From Urechis unicinctus (lineage: Eukaryota; Annelida; Polychaeta; Xenopneusta; Urechidae), in the NCBI GenBank assembly GCA_034190875.2, contig CM067356.1, forward strand, positions 24,855,531 to 24,919,530: a stretch of DNA of 64,000 bases, given 5' to 3'. This document shows, in pieces, positions 1 through 11,000 of the stretch. The notes below the pieces were generated by a model, which saw only the letters and a program-made list of their open reading frames with translations, ran no database searches and was not told the origin of the DNA. The stretch's first letter is position 1. Each line of letters opens with the position of its first letter. The position numbers and the translations under genes are program-made.

Positions 1-739
1 ACTGATGTTTATTGTTGTATTTGTGTGAGATTAGTAGTGTTGCTAAGCAACAGCCTCATTGTGTTGTTGCAATTGAGCAGCTTGGTGACAGAAATGAGCC
101 TTCATTGTGTTGCTACTCATTGTGTTTATTTAATATCAACATGCTAAAATGATAACTTACTATTTAAAACCTGCTTTATATCTATGTGCATAATATATAA
201 ATGTGAATGATTCTAACATTTGTAAGATGAAAATAAATGTTAATTAAATCTGTTCAGTGTTAATGTTGTTTTACCTTCTTGGTGCTATAATTTGACATAG
301 AATGCTTAATGCTATGTTTATCGGAATACTTATTTATGTACGTACCTACTGAAGGCAAGATAAAACAATATGAATCCTGTGGCTTTTCTGGGTAAGCCAG
401 TTGAAATATCTTGATGGAGTAACATTAATTCTACACATGTAATCAACACTAACACACTAATGTTATAGTGATAAATTTATTTTTACCGCTGGTCATTTTA
501 TACACAGCCAGTTGTAGACACCCTTGTAATTGTAAAACCTCCCCCCTCAGACCCTTATTAGCCTTGGTTGAGCACCTTTGAGCATAACAGATCACCACAG
601 ACTTGGCTGGTTCATGTCAGTTGCGTTCTCAATTGTCTGAAAGGGTATTCGTCACAACACTAAGCATTCAGTGAGTCTTCACTAAAACACCATAGGCAAG
701 CGGAATATCAGTTATTATTCCACATAGCAGGGAGTTCGG
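1..739. other. Intergenic region downstream of ZMAT5
   Basis: No coding exon is seen here. On the minus strand an AATAAA (plus-strand TTTATT at 476-481) lies about 260 bp past the ZMAT5 stop codon and is a plausible poly(A) signal for that gene. The rest is AT-rich and featureless to the eye. Confidence 0.5.
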
Positions 740-3042
740 TCAGCCCCACTCGTTGATGGTGATTTGACTGAACACATCTTGATCCGGTGGGTAGAGAGAT
801 GGAGGTAAATCTGTCCTAGCCTGGAACTCTGTGGGTAGGGAGAACTTTCTCATCAAAGGCTGAGCTTTCTTAACATCCAGTCTTGGTGCAGATGCCTCAT
901 CATTGGAAAGTTCAGGATGTTTGGCTAACCAACTATCCAGTGTTGGTGTACACTGTTTTGCTGTGGTACTTTCTTTATCATGTGCAACTGTTAAACAGTT
1001 GCAATAATGAAATTCAATAAATTTCAGGATCATCAACTTAGCAATTATTACAGAGAATAACTGAATATCATTCTTTACATGCAGATAGAGAATTTACCAT
1101 CATAGAAATTAGATGACGACTCTCTTCTACGAGAAATTGGACGAATATGTCATTTTGAAAGAAAGACAAGTGACATTGAAGCTTTAAGATAATGAGAACC
1201 ATGCAAGATTTCACATGAATAATTGAAGCAGTCTGGGTACTGTATTATTGAATCATGCATGTACTGCTGTAAAATGATACATACTTTTATTACGAAGGCT
1301 CTGTTTGTCTTCTTCTGTCAGATGTGAATATCTACATGCATTCCCAAACTTGCAATAACCTGTCCGTGCATAAAAGGCAATATATATCTTCTGCAATATG
1401 ATAAAACAATAAATAAGCTATTGAAAAGAACAAACAGTAACAGATACCTGTGTTCCTATATTCCCGGCATGGAGCTTTCCCAAGCTCTTCAATCAGAATC
1501 ACTGATGGATCTGTGAAGTCAAACCAAACACTTGATAAAGCAAAATTGTCTAACCATCCAGATACTCATACAAGAATGGAAAAATGCCAATCTTCCAATG
1601 AATCTCACCACACCATAAATACTTCTCAACAATTCCTTGCAGTAGAAAAGGATTAAGGTGTAAAAATTGACCAGTCAATCCATCAAACAATGTAGTACTG
1701 CAGCAGTTAAGGCCAGCAGAACTCTAGGGAAGATCAGACAGACGTTCACAAGTCGTTCTTAGGGAGTTTTTATCAAACTTTATAAGGTACTTTTTAAGCC
1801 CCATTTAGAATATTCAATTCAGGCATGTTCACCATTCCTTCAACGTGACATAGATATATTATAAAGAGTTCAAAGACGTGCTACTAAGCTTGTAGCCAGT
1901 ATGGCCGAGTTAGGTTACGAACAAAGAATGTGCTTGTTAGGACTGACAACTCTTAAAATATGGCGTCTCCGGGGGACCTCATTCAGGTATATTAGATATT
2001 CAATGGATTCGAGATCCATACACTCACCCATACACTCTTACAAAGCCCATAGAATAGAATTTAGAAGAAACAGCTTATTCCGATTGTGTTGTGACCCATT
2101 GGAATAGTTTAGCAGTCAAGATATTTTCAGCGAGTTCACTGAACTCTTTTAAAAACCAATATGATATGTATTATAAGGACAGAAGTTTAATTTAATTTTT
2201 GTAACTCTACCTAATTGTTGGTGACCTCTGGACCTAACAGTATTTTAGCCCTTCACCATAAGGTATTGGGTGGCTATAATTGTAAAGCGTCTGTGACACC
2301 ATGGAATTATCCAAGGTGAGATCGGGTACTCCCAAGAGGGAGCACAAGCTCCACTTGGTTAAAAATAGCTACCCTAAAGACACATAAGCGCTGCTACTTG
2401 TAGCCCTACAGGACATCAATTTAGTTATAATGAAATGATACGCATGGGTTAGCCGCGCACGACGGTAATATAAATATATAATCAATAAGACGTCGTGCAC
2501 GGCTACGCAGGCGTATGCTTTTTGTTGCATGAATTATATTTCAATTCCCTCTAACATTGCGTCTTAGTCCTCTAAATGCATATGGAAATCAGGTAGCTGT
2601 TGCTACTTCAGAATTGGGAGAAATAAGACTAAGAGTAAGAGTCATCGCAACTTCGCTTTCCTGATCATGAGTGAATGGTAGCACAATGTCATTTATTTCA
2701 TTTATTTGGAATTGGTCAATTTTTAAGAGTTTTTTTACGTACTGGGACCCGACTAGGAGAGAACTGCAACAACCCCTACCTCACTCCTCAGGCCTCACCC
2801 CCACGGACTAGCCCAACAGACCAAGAGTCGATCGGGTACTCCACTTGGTTCATAAGAGCTACCACGGACACCTCCACTCTCTGAGCAGCTAAGAAAGTTT
2901 CCAATAAGGACTTACCTCTCAATGATTCATAATGAGCTTTTTTCTGTCGTTGATGCGTAAGTCCACGCATGTGATTTTTCCGACTGGTTGCATTGTCCGC
3001 AAATGATTTATCGCAATAGTCACAATAATATTTCTTTCCCAT
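740..3042 (-). CDS. ZMAT5: ZMAT5, U11/U12 snRNP 20 kDa protein
   Basis: Subunit of the U11/U12 di-snRNP of the minor (U12-type) spliceosome. Four exons join in frame on the minus strand: 3042-2916, 1510-1448, 1359-1285 and 987-740, giving 170 residues, the same length as the human protein. Exon 1 encodes a U1C/matrin-type C2H2 zinc finger near the start (C-x2-C, then H-x5-H within the first 30 residues). The second finger is a CCCH finger (C-x8-C-x5-C-x3-H) split across the exon 2/3 junction; its first Cys follows Ala-Pro in exon 2. The C-terminus has the D-W/S-W-L and L-P-P-S-L stretches of the family and ends Glu-Trp-Gly before TGA. Intron 1 (1511-2915) carries a LINE fragment and two copies of a dispersed repeat. 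UQCR10 lies divergently 1.9 kb away. Confidence 0.93.
1700..2200 (+). mobile_element. Degenerate 3' end of a CR1/L2-type LINE
   Basis: Conceptual translation on the plus strand gives the C-terminal part of a non-LTR reverse transcriptase. It reads LYK-x-L-x-KPHLEYS-x-Q, then RDIDIL, a stop, RVQRRATKLV, then a degenerate RLLGLTTL-type stretch (here CLLGLTTL) and, after a frame change, VVTHWNSL and NSFKNQYD. That order is typical of the end of CR1/L2-like ORF2. It contains a stop codon (near 1861) and frameshifts, so it is a fossil. It lies in ZMAT5 intron 1, opposite in sense to the gene. Confidence 0.75.
2310..2376 (+). repeat. Dispersed repeat family A, copy 1
   Basis: Shares GATCGGGTACT, a CAAGAGGGAGCACAAG stretch, CCACTTGGTT and AGCTACCCT, in the same order, with copies at 2805-2866, 5405-5503 and (inverted) 5881-5936. 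It sits just downstream of the LINE fragment in ZMAT5 intron 1. No coding potential. Confidence 0.6.
2805..2866 (+). repeat. Dispersed repeat family A, copy 2
   Basis: Has ACTAGCCCAACAGACCAA, GATCGGGTACT, CCACTTGGTT and AGAGCTACC, but lacks the GAGGGAGCAC block present in copies 1 and 3. It lies about 50 bp inside intron 1 from the ZMAT5 exon 1 donor. Confidence 0.6.
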
Positions 3043-4954
3043 ATTTGCCTGTTTACTTTGAGGTAGAATGTTATCATAACGGTTTCTATATGTATAAAAT
3101 GATTCTATTGAACTACGCCATACAAACCAGGAAAGTTTTCGTTCTCCCGTAATCTGTACATTGGTTAAAGCATTATCTACGAAACAACGAGCGTTTGCAA
3201 GACAGGGTCTTCGCGGATGGAAACCATGATTGAATTTACAGTTCTGCGACTTCTTTTAGTTTTACATAATGTACGAACCGTTACATTTACATAAAAAGGG
3301 TGTGTAGTGAGAACTTGCGGCTGTTTGACATATGATTTGAGTAGACATCCAAGGTGTAATGCCGATATTTGACAGCATTAATAAGATAATAATAAGATAA
3401 TTTATTAGCCCTATTCAGGAATTTGCTTTACAGTCTACATTTGACTCGTGTCTCTCTGTCACTCTCCTCGTGTCCCAGCCCCTGCTAGGCCCGTGTTTTG
3501 GCAGGAAAATTCCGTTAACGTTACATATTGATGTGGTGGTCAGAAAGACATTAGGTAAGTATCTGTCAAAAAAACCTATTTAAGATTAACTAATATTAAC
3601 AAGTCGCCAGCACACGGTGATCATCCTTTATGAGGCTCCCAAGATTCCCCTTGATGACGTATCTTGGTCACTACTCACCACGTGTCACGTACTTGGTGTC
3701 ATTAGAACGGCTTCTACGAGTTACTCTATCAAACGTGCACGTGGTTTAATGCAGTAATCTGTTCATGTTTCCCGCGTCCTTCATAAAAATTTTTCTTATA
3801 CTGACGGTCATTATCAATGGCTGCTGAGATCGCCTTGTCGAAGTCATTGACGGCCAAGATCACTTGGCTCCCGGTGTTACTTTGTTCTTGCGATCAAAAA
3901 AAATCAGAAAATATTATATAAATGAATCCACCACACTTACATCATACTCACTTTCTTACTTATTGATAGAGATAAATTAGTTAATATAACACCGACGCAC
4001 GCACAATTTCCTTTTGATTAATAACTTAATTATTACTGACAGAATGTGTTTCAAGTTTATAACTCGTGACTGGGTCTATGGTCTCGTTATATTATAGTGT
4101 GTGATAATGACACTCGTTGTATGTAGCAATAATATGAACCTTACAAGACACTCATGACAAATTATTGAAGTCACATGACTTACTTGTACAATGACGTGTA
4201 GGCAAGGCACTCGCCCCTGGTGTTTTGATGATCTGATGCCACCTCTACAGTAGTAAATAGCGCGGCGCTGTCAGAGGCGGAGTTTCTTTGCCTAAATGGC
4301 GTGTAGAAGGGATCATTCTAGTATGAGTTTTATGACTCTAGAGCTTGTGCGTGGAGTACTAACCATTGGCGATTTATGGATGATGATTTTTGCCGAAAGC
4401 TAAATTATATTTAAGTTTTCACCATGTCACTTGAGGTTAAACAATAAATAAAATGACCTAATTTTCCACTGTGCGATATTGGGTGAATATTATTTCTCCT
4501 CGATTAAACCAAGGAGTTATAACCAAGGTTAGGTTATATAACTCCTTGATTAAACGGATCCATGAATGTGTTGATCGCAGTTGAGGAGAAAGTTTATAGC
4601 CATGAGCTAATGATCTGATATTCTTGACCACGCATCAAATTTGCAATCAGTCATTTGCTCGATTAAGGAATGAGATTCGATAATTTCTTCTTGACACCGA
4701 CAAACAAATTAAAGTGTAGAGGTGTTTCCTCGAAGTCATATGTAATATAGCCATAGAATAATAGCAAAATATAGATCCTAATATACACCAAGCTGTTATG
4801 TAGATCGGTGATTTAGATACCGCAAAATGGGTAACACAGTACAAAAATATTTATTACATAATCACAGATTTGAAATGAAATGAAATTACACAATGAAAAT
4901 GAATACCCCTAATGTTAGACATTACTACGCACAAGCAGTACGTCAGCAAGCAAG
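3043..4954. promoter_or_regulatory. Shared upstream region of ZMAT5 and UQCR10
   Basis: This 1.9 kb stretch separates the divergent start codons of ZMAT5 (minus, 3042) and UQCR10 (plus, 4955). It must hold both promoters and 5' UTRs, possibly as one bidirectional promoter as in mammals. I see no strong TATA box or CpG-dense block that marks a start site. It contains no other coding exon that I can support. Confidence 0.5.
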
Positions 4955-7351
4955 ATGTCGTTCGTTACGAAGGTGTACCATGGCTTGTTCCGCAGAACGT
5001 CCACATTTGCCCTGACCATTATGGTTGGGGCATTTGCTTTCGAAAGAGTATTTGACCAAGGAGCAGATTATTTATTTGAACTGAAAAACAAGGGGGTATG
5101 TGATGATTTATCATCCGTTTGCAATCTTTCAATATTGACCTTGCATCTGACGGTAGCGATAATCGAGGATTGTATCCCATTTCCTCTCTGTTTCAATCCC
5201 CACTAAAACAGCAAATAAGCATGTTTGACGTGATTACTTTAACTGGTTGTTTTTCAAAATTACCGATCATGTCGTGCTTCGACCGGGGACTATGGTCCAC
5301 ATGTGGAGCATATAATTCCTTTTGAGCCTAATTGTTGAATGATTGTTGATTGATATCATTTGAAATATACCATTACCAGTCCAGTGTACTCTACCGTCTA
5401 CGGTCCCTAGCCCAACACGGCAACAGACCAACAGTCGGATCGATTACCTAGTTGTCAAGAGGGAGCACTAATCCCCAAACTTGGTCCAAAAGAGCTACCC
5501 TATTCCTGTACTTCTTCGGCTGAATTGTTCACCCGAGCGTGAATGACATTTTTTGAGGTGAAGAAACTTTAGGGCAAAAATAACTAAACAGATAACTAAA
5601 TGAAGTCCCTGGTGAATGTAATTATGCAACAACTGCTCAGGCCTGAATGCGATTTAATTAGTTTGAAGCACTGACCTAGTCCGACCTGTATCAGTTAATG
5701 TAAAGCTGAACGTACCATTCTAGTCTGCAGTAGTGAAATGAAGTGAGGGTCGTGCTTGTAGTACAATGAGAAATACTTTCATTTTAAAAGCCATCACCAT
5801 GCACAAACACTTAACTATCAAATCAAATTCATTGATCATCAGAAACACCGATCACAATTGCACGCGATGTAGTAACATATAGCTCTTTTGAACCAAGTGG
5901 AGCTTGCGCTCGATCGACAGTTGGTCTGTAGGGTAGTTACATAAAGTCTATTGATATACCTGACCCGAAGCCTGACACTGGGTACCTAGTGCCTATGGTT
6001 TCAATAATTTCAAAATTCTGAAAGAATGATAAAGTGACTATGAGCTCACCTTTTTGCCTGGAAACATCCCAAATTTTCATAGAACATAACTAATCGATCA
6101 CCATAGTGTTCTTGTAGATGTAAGTTTCCCCTGATATAATCAACTGTAATATTTAGTTAATCAGAATAGGATATATATCTGTGCACTAACTTCATTATGG
6201 TCCATTGTATAACATTAGGGGTAGAAATGTGCTCTCTTTCCAATTTTTTTTTACATTAGCGCATAGAAAATCTTACAATCACTGTTATCTTCCTTACATG
6301 TTTCTCATTTGAGTTATACACTATGAAGATGGCAAGGGGTTTAGTCAAACCATAATTTTTTGCGTATCACAGACGTTTTTGTGACGCCATGGTTTTCTTT
6401 TTGGGATTTCTTCTCATAAATATTCACTATTAACTGTTGAGTGGAAATGGTGGCAAAGGGGTATGGTTCCTGGTAAACCGGAAATTGGTGGCGAAAGGGC
6501 AGCCTGGAGCTATTTATAGGGACCAATGGCTCCAGCCTTTTTTGACACCTGAAGATATGTGAAAATGACATCACAAATCACCCTACAAATTTGCTGTTAA
6601 AAACGGCAAATAATTTCACCACTGTGGGACTTACTGTTCCCCTTAGACTGATGATTGCATTAATGACTAAAGTCTCGCAGGGTTAGATGCCGTAGCCAAC
6701 TGGTGAATTGATACCAGCCTCATGATACTGGCCTCTGTGTAAAGATGAAAGTGCAGTCAGAGCACAGCCCTGTGTGCACTAGATAATATGGAATTAGATT
6801 AGGTACCTCAAACAATCATATCCTTGTTGATGTTTTGGAGTTTCCAAAAACTGAAATATCAAAGCTTGCTAACAGCTGTTTGGCATTTTAACACTGAACG
6901 TAGCTGAGCTTCAAGTTGTTGAACACCATATCGAACCAAACTGCCACCTTGCAGCAAAAAGACCAGATTTTGAATCTAGCAGTAATGATGAAGGCTCTCG
7001 TTGGCATATTTGACAGCCTGTAGATGAAATATGACTATGAAAAGTCAAAGTCTATAAGATACAGAATGAAACAGCACTTTCAATATGTTCATTGAATAGC
7101 ATGCTACTTTGGTGAATTACATATCAGTTAATTACTTTTGAATTGATGGTCTCTGATGAAAGCACACATAGTCGATCAAGAGATCTTATCAAAGTCATGT
7201 TATCTTATCAGAAAGTCATTTAATATTAGTCGTCGCCTGTACACCATTCCCTGTATTTATTTATCATAAAATTGATGTTTTTGTTTGAGTACAGAAGCTG
7301 TATAAGCACATAGAAATGAACTTCCAGAAGGAAGCCGAGGATGAAGAGTAA
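4955..7351 (+). CDS. UQCR10: UQCR10, cytochrome b-c1 complex subunit 9
   Basis: Small membrane subunit of mitochondrial respiratory complex III, needed for assembly and for contacts with cytochrome c1. Two exons, 4955-5095 and 7295-7351, join in phase 0 to give 65 residues (the human protein has 63). Residues 9-22 (LFRRTSTFALTIMV) and 30-38 (RVFDQGADY) match the family core: the arginine pair before the single transmembrane helix and the FDQGAD motif after it. Exon 2 starts KLYKHIE, the conserved C-terminal segment, and ends in an acidic tail. Donor GTATGT and acceptor TACAG are canonical. An AATAAA at 7581-7586 is a likely poly(A) signal. The 2.2 kb intron carries two copies of repeat family A in opposite orientations. 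Confidence 0.93.
5405..5503 (+). repeat. Dispersed repeat family A, copy 3
   Basis: The longest copy: CCCTAGCCCAACA, ACAGACCAACAGTCGGATCG, CAAGAGGGAGCAC, CAAACTTGGT and AAAGAGCTACCCT. It lies in the UQCR10 intron. Confidence 0.6.
5881..5936 (-). repeat. Dispersed repeat family A, copy 4 (inverted)
   Basis: Plus strand reads AGCTCTTTTGAACCAAGTGG, AGCTTGCGCTCGATCGACAG and TTGGTCTGTAGGG, the reverse complement of copy 3 without its middle. With copy 3 it forms an inverted pair about 400 bp apart in one intron. Confidence 0.55.
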
Positions 7352-8049
7352 GTCTTCTGTATCTCAACAACAGCCCTCTGTACCATCATCATCATTCATC
7401 TGAAGGATTCCCCTGGCTGCCTCCATCCCAATTAACTTCAGGCCATCAAGATTAAGTGCAGCTTGTGTTTAATCATTTTGGCACTTTGGTTGGGACAAAA
7501 AGCATCTTGTTGCAATCTGCTGTGGTTCATTTAGGCAATGTTTCAAAAGAAGGAAAATTGTAAATCTGCATCTTCTTGTAAATAAAGAACTATAAAACAT
7601 GATGTTCGGTCACTTGGTTTTGTGTGTGAAGAATTTGGTTGTTACATGAACTAGAGCAGAATATAATAAAATATCCAGTTGTTTTAGTTGAAGATAAGAA
7701 TCTTTATTTTCTTGGGATATTCAAAATCAATAACAAATTCCCAGCAATTGAGTCGATCACTTCAAAGAACAATATTATATATAATATCAAAGCAAACTAT
7801 GCATATGCCAAATACATGAATTTCCATTTTTCTTTCCCTCATTCATAATATAATGTATGTGCCTTATAAAATAATATTACTGTCAGAATTACCTGCATTT
7901 TTATGATATATAACAAAACATACGGCAAAGCAATATATTCAACTAGAACAGGTCGTTAAGGGTAGTTATGAGTAGAAGCACGTTATAAAGCATGTTCATC
8001 ATATTTAGATGTCTTTGTGCTACTTGTCTTAACAGTAGTGTCACAGGGT
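7352..8049. other. Convergent 3' region of UQCR10 and RNF10
   Basis: The UQCR10 3' UTR runs to about 7600 (AATAAA at 7581-7586, plus). The RNF10 3' UTR comes the other way with a candidate AATAAA on the minus strand (plus TTTATT at 7703-7708). The two predicted transcript ends are within about 100 bp of each other. No other gene is seen. Confidence 0.5.
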
Positions 8050-11000
8050 TCATTTGGAGCGATTCATAGCTGTGGTGAAGAGAAGCTTCTTGGGTTTCTT
8101 TTTCTTCTTACTTCCAGCAGCTGTTGGAACAGATACCGATACTTCACATGTGCGAGATGATCCATCTACACCACACAACATAAATAAACACATTGTAACA
8201 CACTGAAACACAGGAGAAGGTTAGGATTCAAGTTTTGTACCAATCGATTAGGAGGAACAGAATAACCCACCCTTGGCTCCAAGATAGCTATCCAAAGCAG
8301 ACTGTATGGCGTCGCTGAACGAGGCTTGGAAAACTGGCACTGGAACACGATCTTCACTATCCCCGTCATCCGAGTCTGACCCTAGCTTCATCTTATGTAC
8401 CCCAAGGTTCGGTGCAGAGGCTGATTCCACCATGCCTTGGGCAGTTTCTTTTGCTCGACCCTCTCTCAGCATCTGGCAACATCAATTGCGAGATTTAAAA
8501 AAGTGTCCAATCTGATGCATGACAATCCTTAGTCTGCAATAAATATGTAATGTTGCATATATTCACAGTCAAGCCTGGATCACAGGGTCAAATACCCTGC
8601 TGGCATGGTTAGTTAATTATAGACAAGCAATTACATGAGGGAAGGTAGAGAACTAGGCCCTATCCTGCCAGTCAAGAGGGTAAGGCTCTGTTTTGGCAGG
8701 GGTTTAATGGGGCAAAATAGCTAAGATTTCTCTTACCAGACAGTATGTATCATATAAAATTGTCAAACTAGAAAGCATATAGGAAAATCTGGTGTAAAAG
8801 TCATAGAATTTTTACCTCATAAAACAATCGCTCAACCCTTTCAAGGCAGAATTTTTGCCAAAATTAACATGTGTGACCGGAGTTGATGGTTCATATACGT
8901 TCCCTGACCGGAATTAATCTGGGAAACGACCAAAGGAAATGGCCGATGACGTTTATGCATGGTTAATTGTAACTTATTCTCATTCTTATATATACAAGAG
9001 ATCAAGTGAAGCAGGAAGATCTAATGAGCAATCTCTCTGATAGATAGTCATGGGGCTATGTTTAGGCTCACTGGATCAGTAGATGAAAGTTGGCAGCGCT
9101 CAATCTCTCACCACAACTCCGTTTTACCGTCGTGGGCTATCCAAAGTGACAGCTCAGTCACCTCTTTCATATATCGCTACAAACATCCTAATCGTCATCA
9201 ATACTTTGACAAACAAGCATTCCCATGCAACTGCAGCCTATTCTTATTTATTTTCAATAAATTCTGCTCAGCTGAAGACTAACGAGTCATTGACATTGTT
9301 TACAAACGCACGAGCGGCCATTTTGAACGCCAACTCGAAACCAAAAGTCGAAACCGCCGTTCCCATATTTGCGTGTAATTGGATAAAACTAGCTCAAATG
9401 ATGAATATTTATTATGTAAAGTGTACCTCACTATCAGGGTCAAAATTCAATGATGTCATACACATAGGATTCTATTGGTTAACGCAAGAAACGTCACCGG
9501 TCGGAGGTCACTGTTAAAAGTTGCATTAGTTGCATTAATGCAACTCGCGGCCTGCGCCCCGGGATGCATTAAGGCAACTCCCGGTCTGACGTATGGGATG
9601 CATTAATGCAACTTGCGCCGTGAAAGGGTTAAGAGGGGGTGCTTCTTATACACAGCATTTTATGGCAGGTTAACTTACAATATTCTCACCTTAGCAAAGG
9701 AAATGGATGAGGTTTGCCCACCATCTTCAGAATTAGGAGAAGCAGGGGGCAGCTCGGACACCTCTACAGCAGACAATACAAACACAATATATCCACTGAA
9801 AGAAGAGGCATGTGAAAGGAGGACAATAAGCATTGTTCTATCAGTGTAGGTTTGTATAGCTCTCCATTCATCAGGTACCTACCGCTGCGAGGACTACCAA
9901 CAGGTGTGCTCTCAAAGCTCTCTGATGCTCGATGTGATCTCTGAGCACTTGGAGTGATCATCACTGGCTTCGCAACTACTGTATCTGAAGGCACTATCAG
10001 AATCGATGGATCTGAAACAATAGTAGCAAATGGTTAGCACATTCAAATCCCATGACGTGAACAGTGAATGAAATGTACCACACATCTGGGCAGCTGATAG
10101 AGAATCAAGCCAGTACCTATTCCGAACATGCGGTTTTCATCATCACGGATCCGCCGGTCTCTGCGCTGATCCTCGCGATGTTTCTTCTGACGGAAGCGTC
10201 TCCGTTTCTCTATGTCTTCTGCAAAACCAACGGCTCACCCAGGTCAGTATGTGCACACACACATCAAACACGTGTGGAGAGGATCAGGTTCAACAGAATC
10301 ACCATTATGTGAACACTGACCTTTAAAGAGGTCCAACGTGGAGCCACTAACAAGAGGAGGTTTCAGATTGAGCTCTGCCACCTGGAACTCACATGCCAGC
10401 GGCAGATGGCTGAGGTAGCGCAGGCGACGACGCAGGTCCTAACAAAACAAACACCATAGCTAGCATAAACTATACGACCCACATACAACAAGAAACAACA
10501 ACCAACAAGTCAGATCATACAACAACGGCCACTCAGGTGCAGTTGGAGAGATTGGTGTAGATTACAGAAGCGTTTACCTCATTCATGGTGACAGACTCAA
10601 GCTCAACGATGTTGGCTGTGATTGTTAGAGGAGAGTTCTGGAGACTGCCATACTGCTTCACGAGACAGCGAGCATTAATGGAGTGGAGGTATATATGCTG
10701 CCCATCCTCAGCTGCACAAAACAAGGCACCAGCTTATGTGTAGTGTAACAAGAGACCATAAATAATGAATGTAGTTCATCATTAAACTATTAGAATAGCT
10801 ATCAGCATAGCACAAGTCAGCTTCATAAGATAACATGTAGAATCTTGACTATAAATGAAATAACACAAGGTATGGAGTCATTGAGAGCTCTGATGACTCT
10901 GCATCAAATAACTCATAATACAGTGAATCAAGGTCACCAAAGGTATTAGCAGTTCAACATAATAAATAATATTCAACATTACATATAAGACTCAATGAAA

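Noticed and set aside
1285-1410. Extending ZMAT5 exon 3 upstream in its open frame
   Set aside because: That would lose the first Cys of the CCCH finger; exon 2 (1510-1448) supplies it and the phases match.
9083-9517. 144-codon frame inside the MITE
   Set aside because: No transposase motif (no DDD/DDE pattern), odd composition, and the element is too short to be autonomous.
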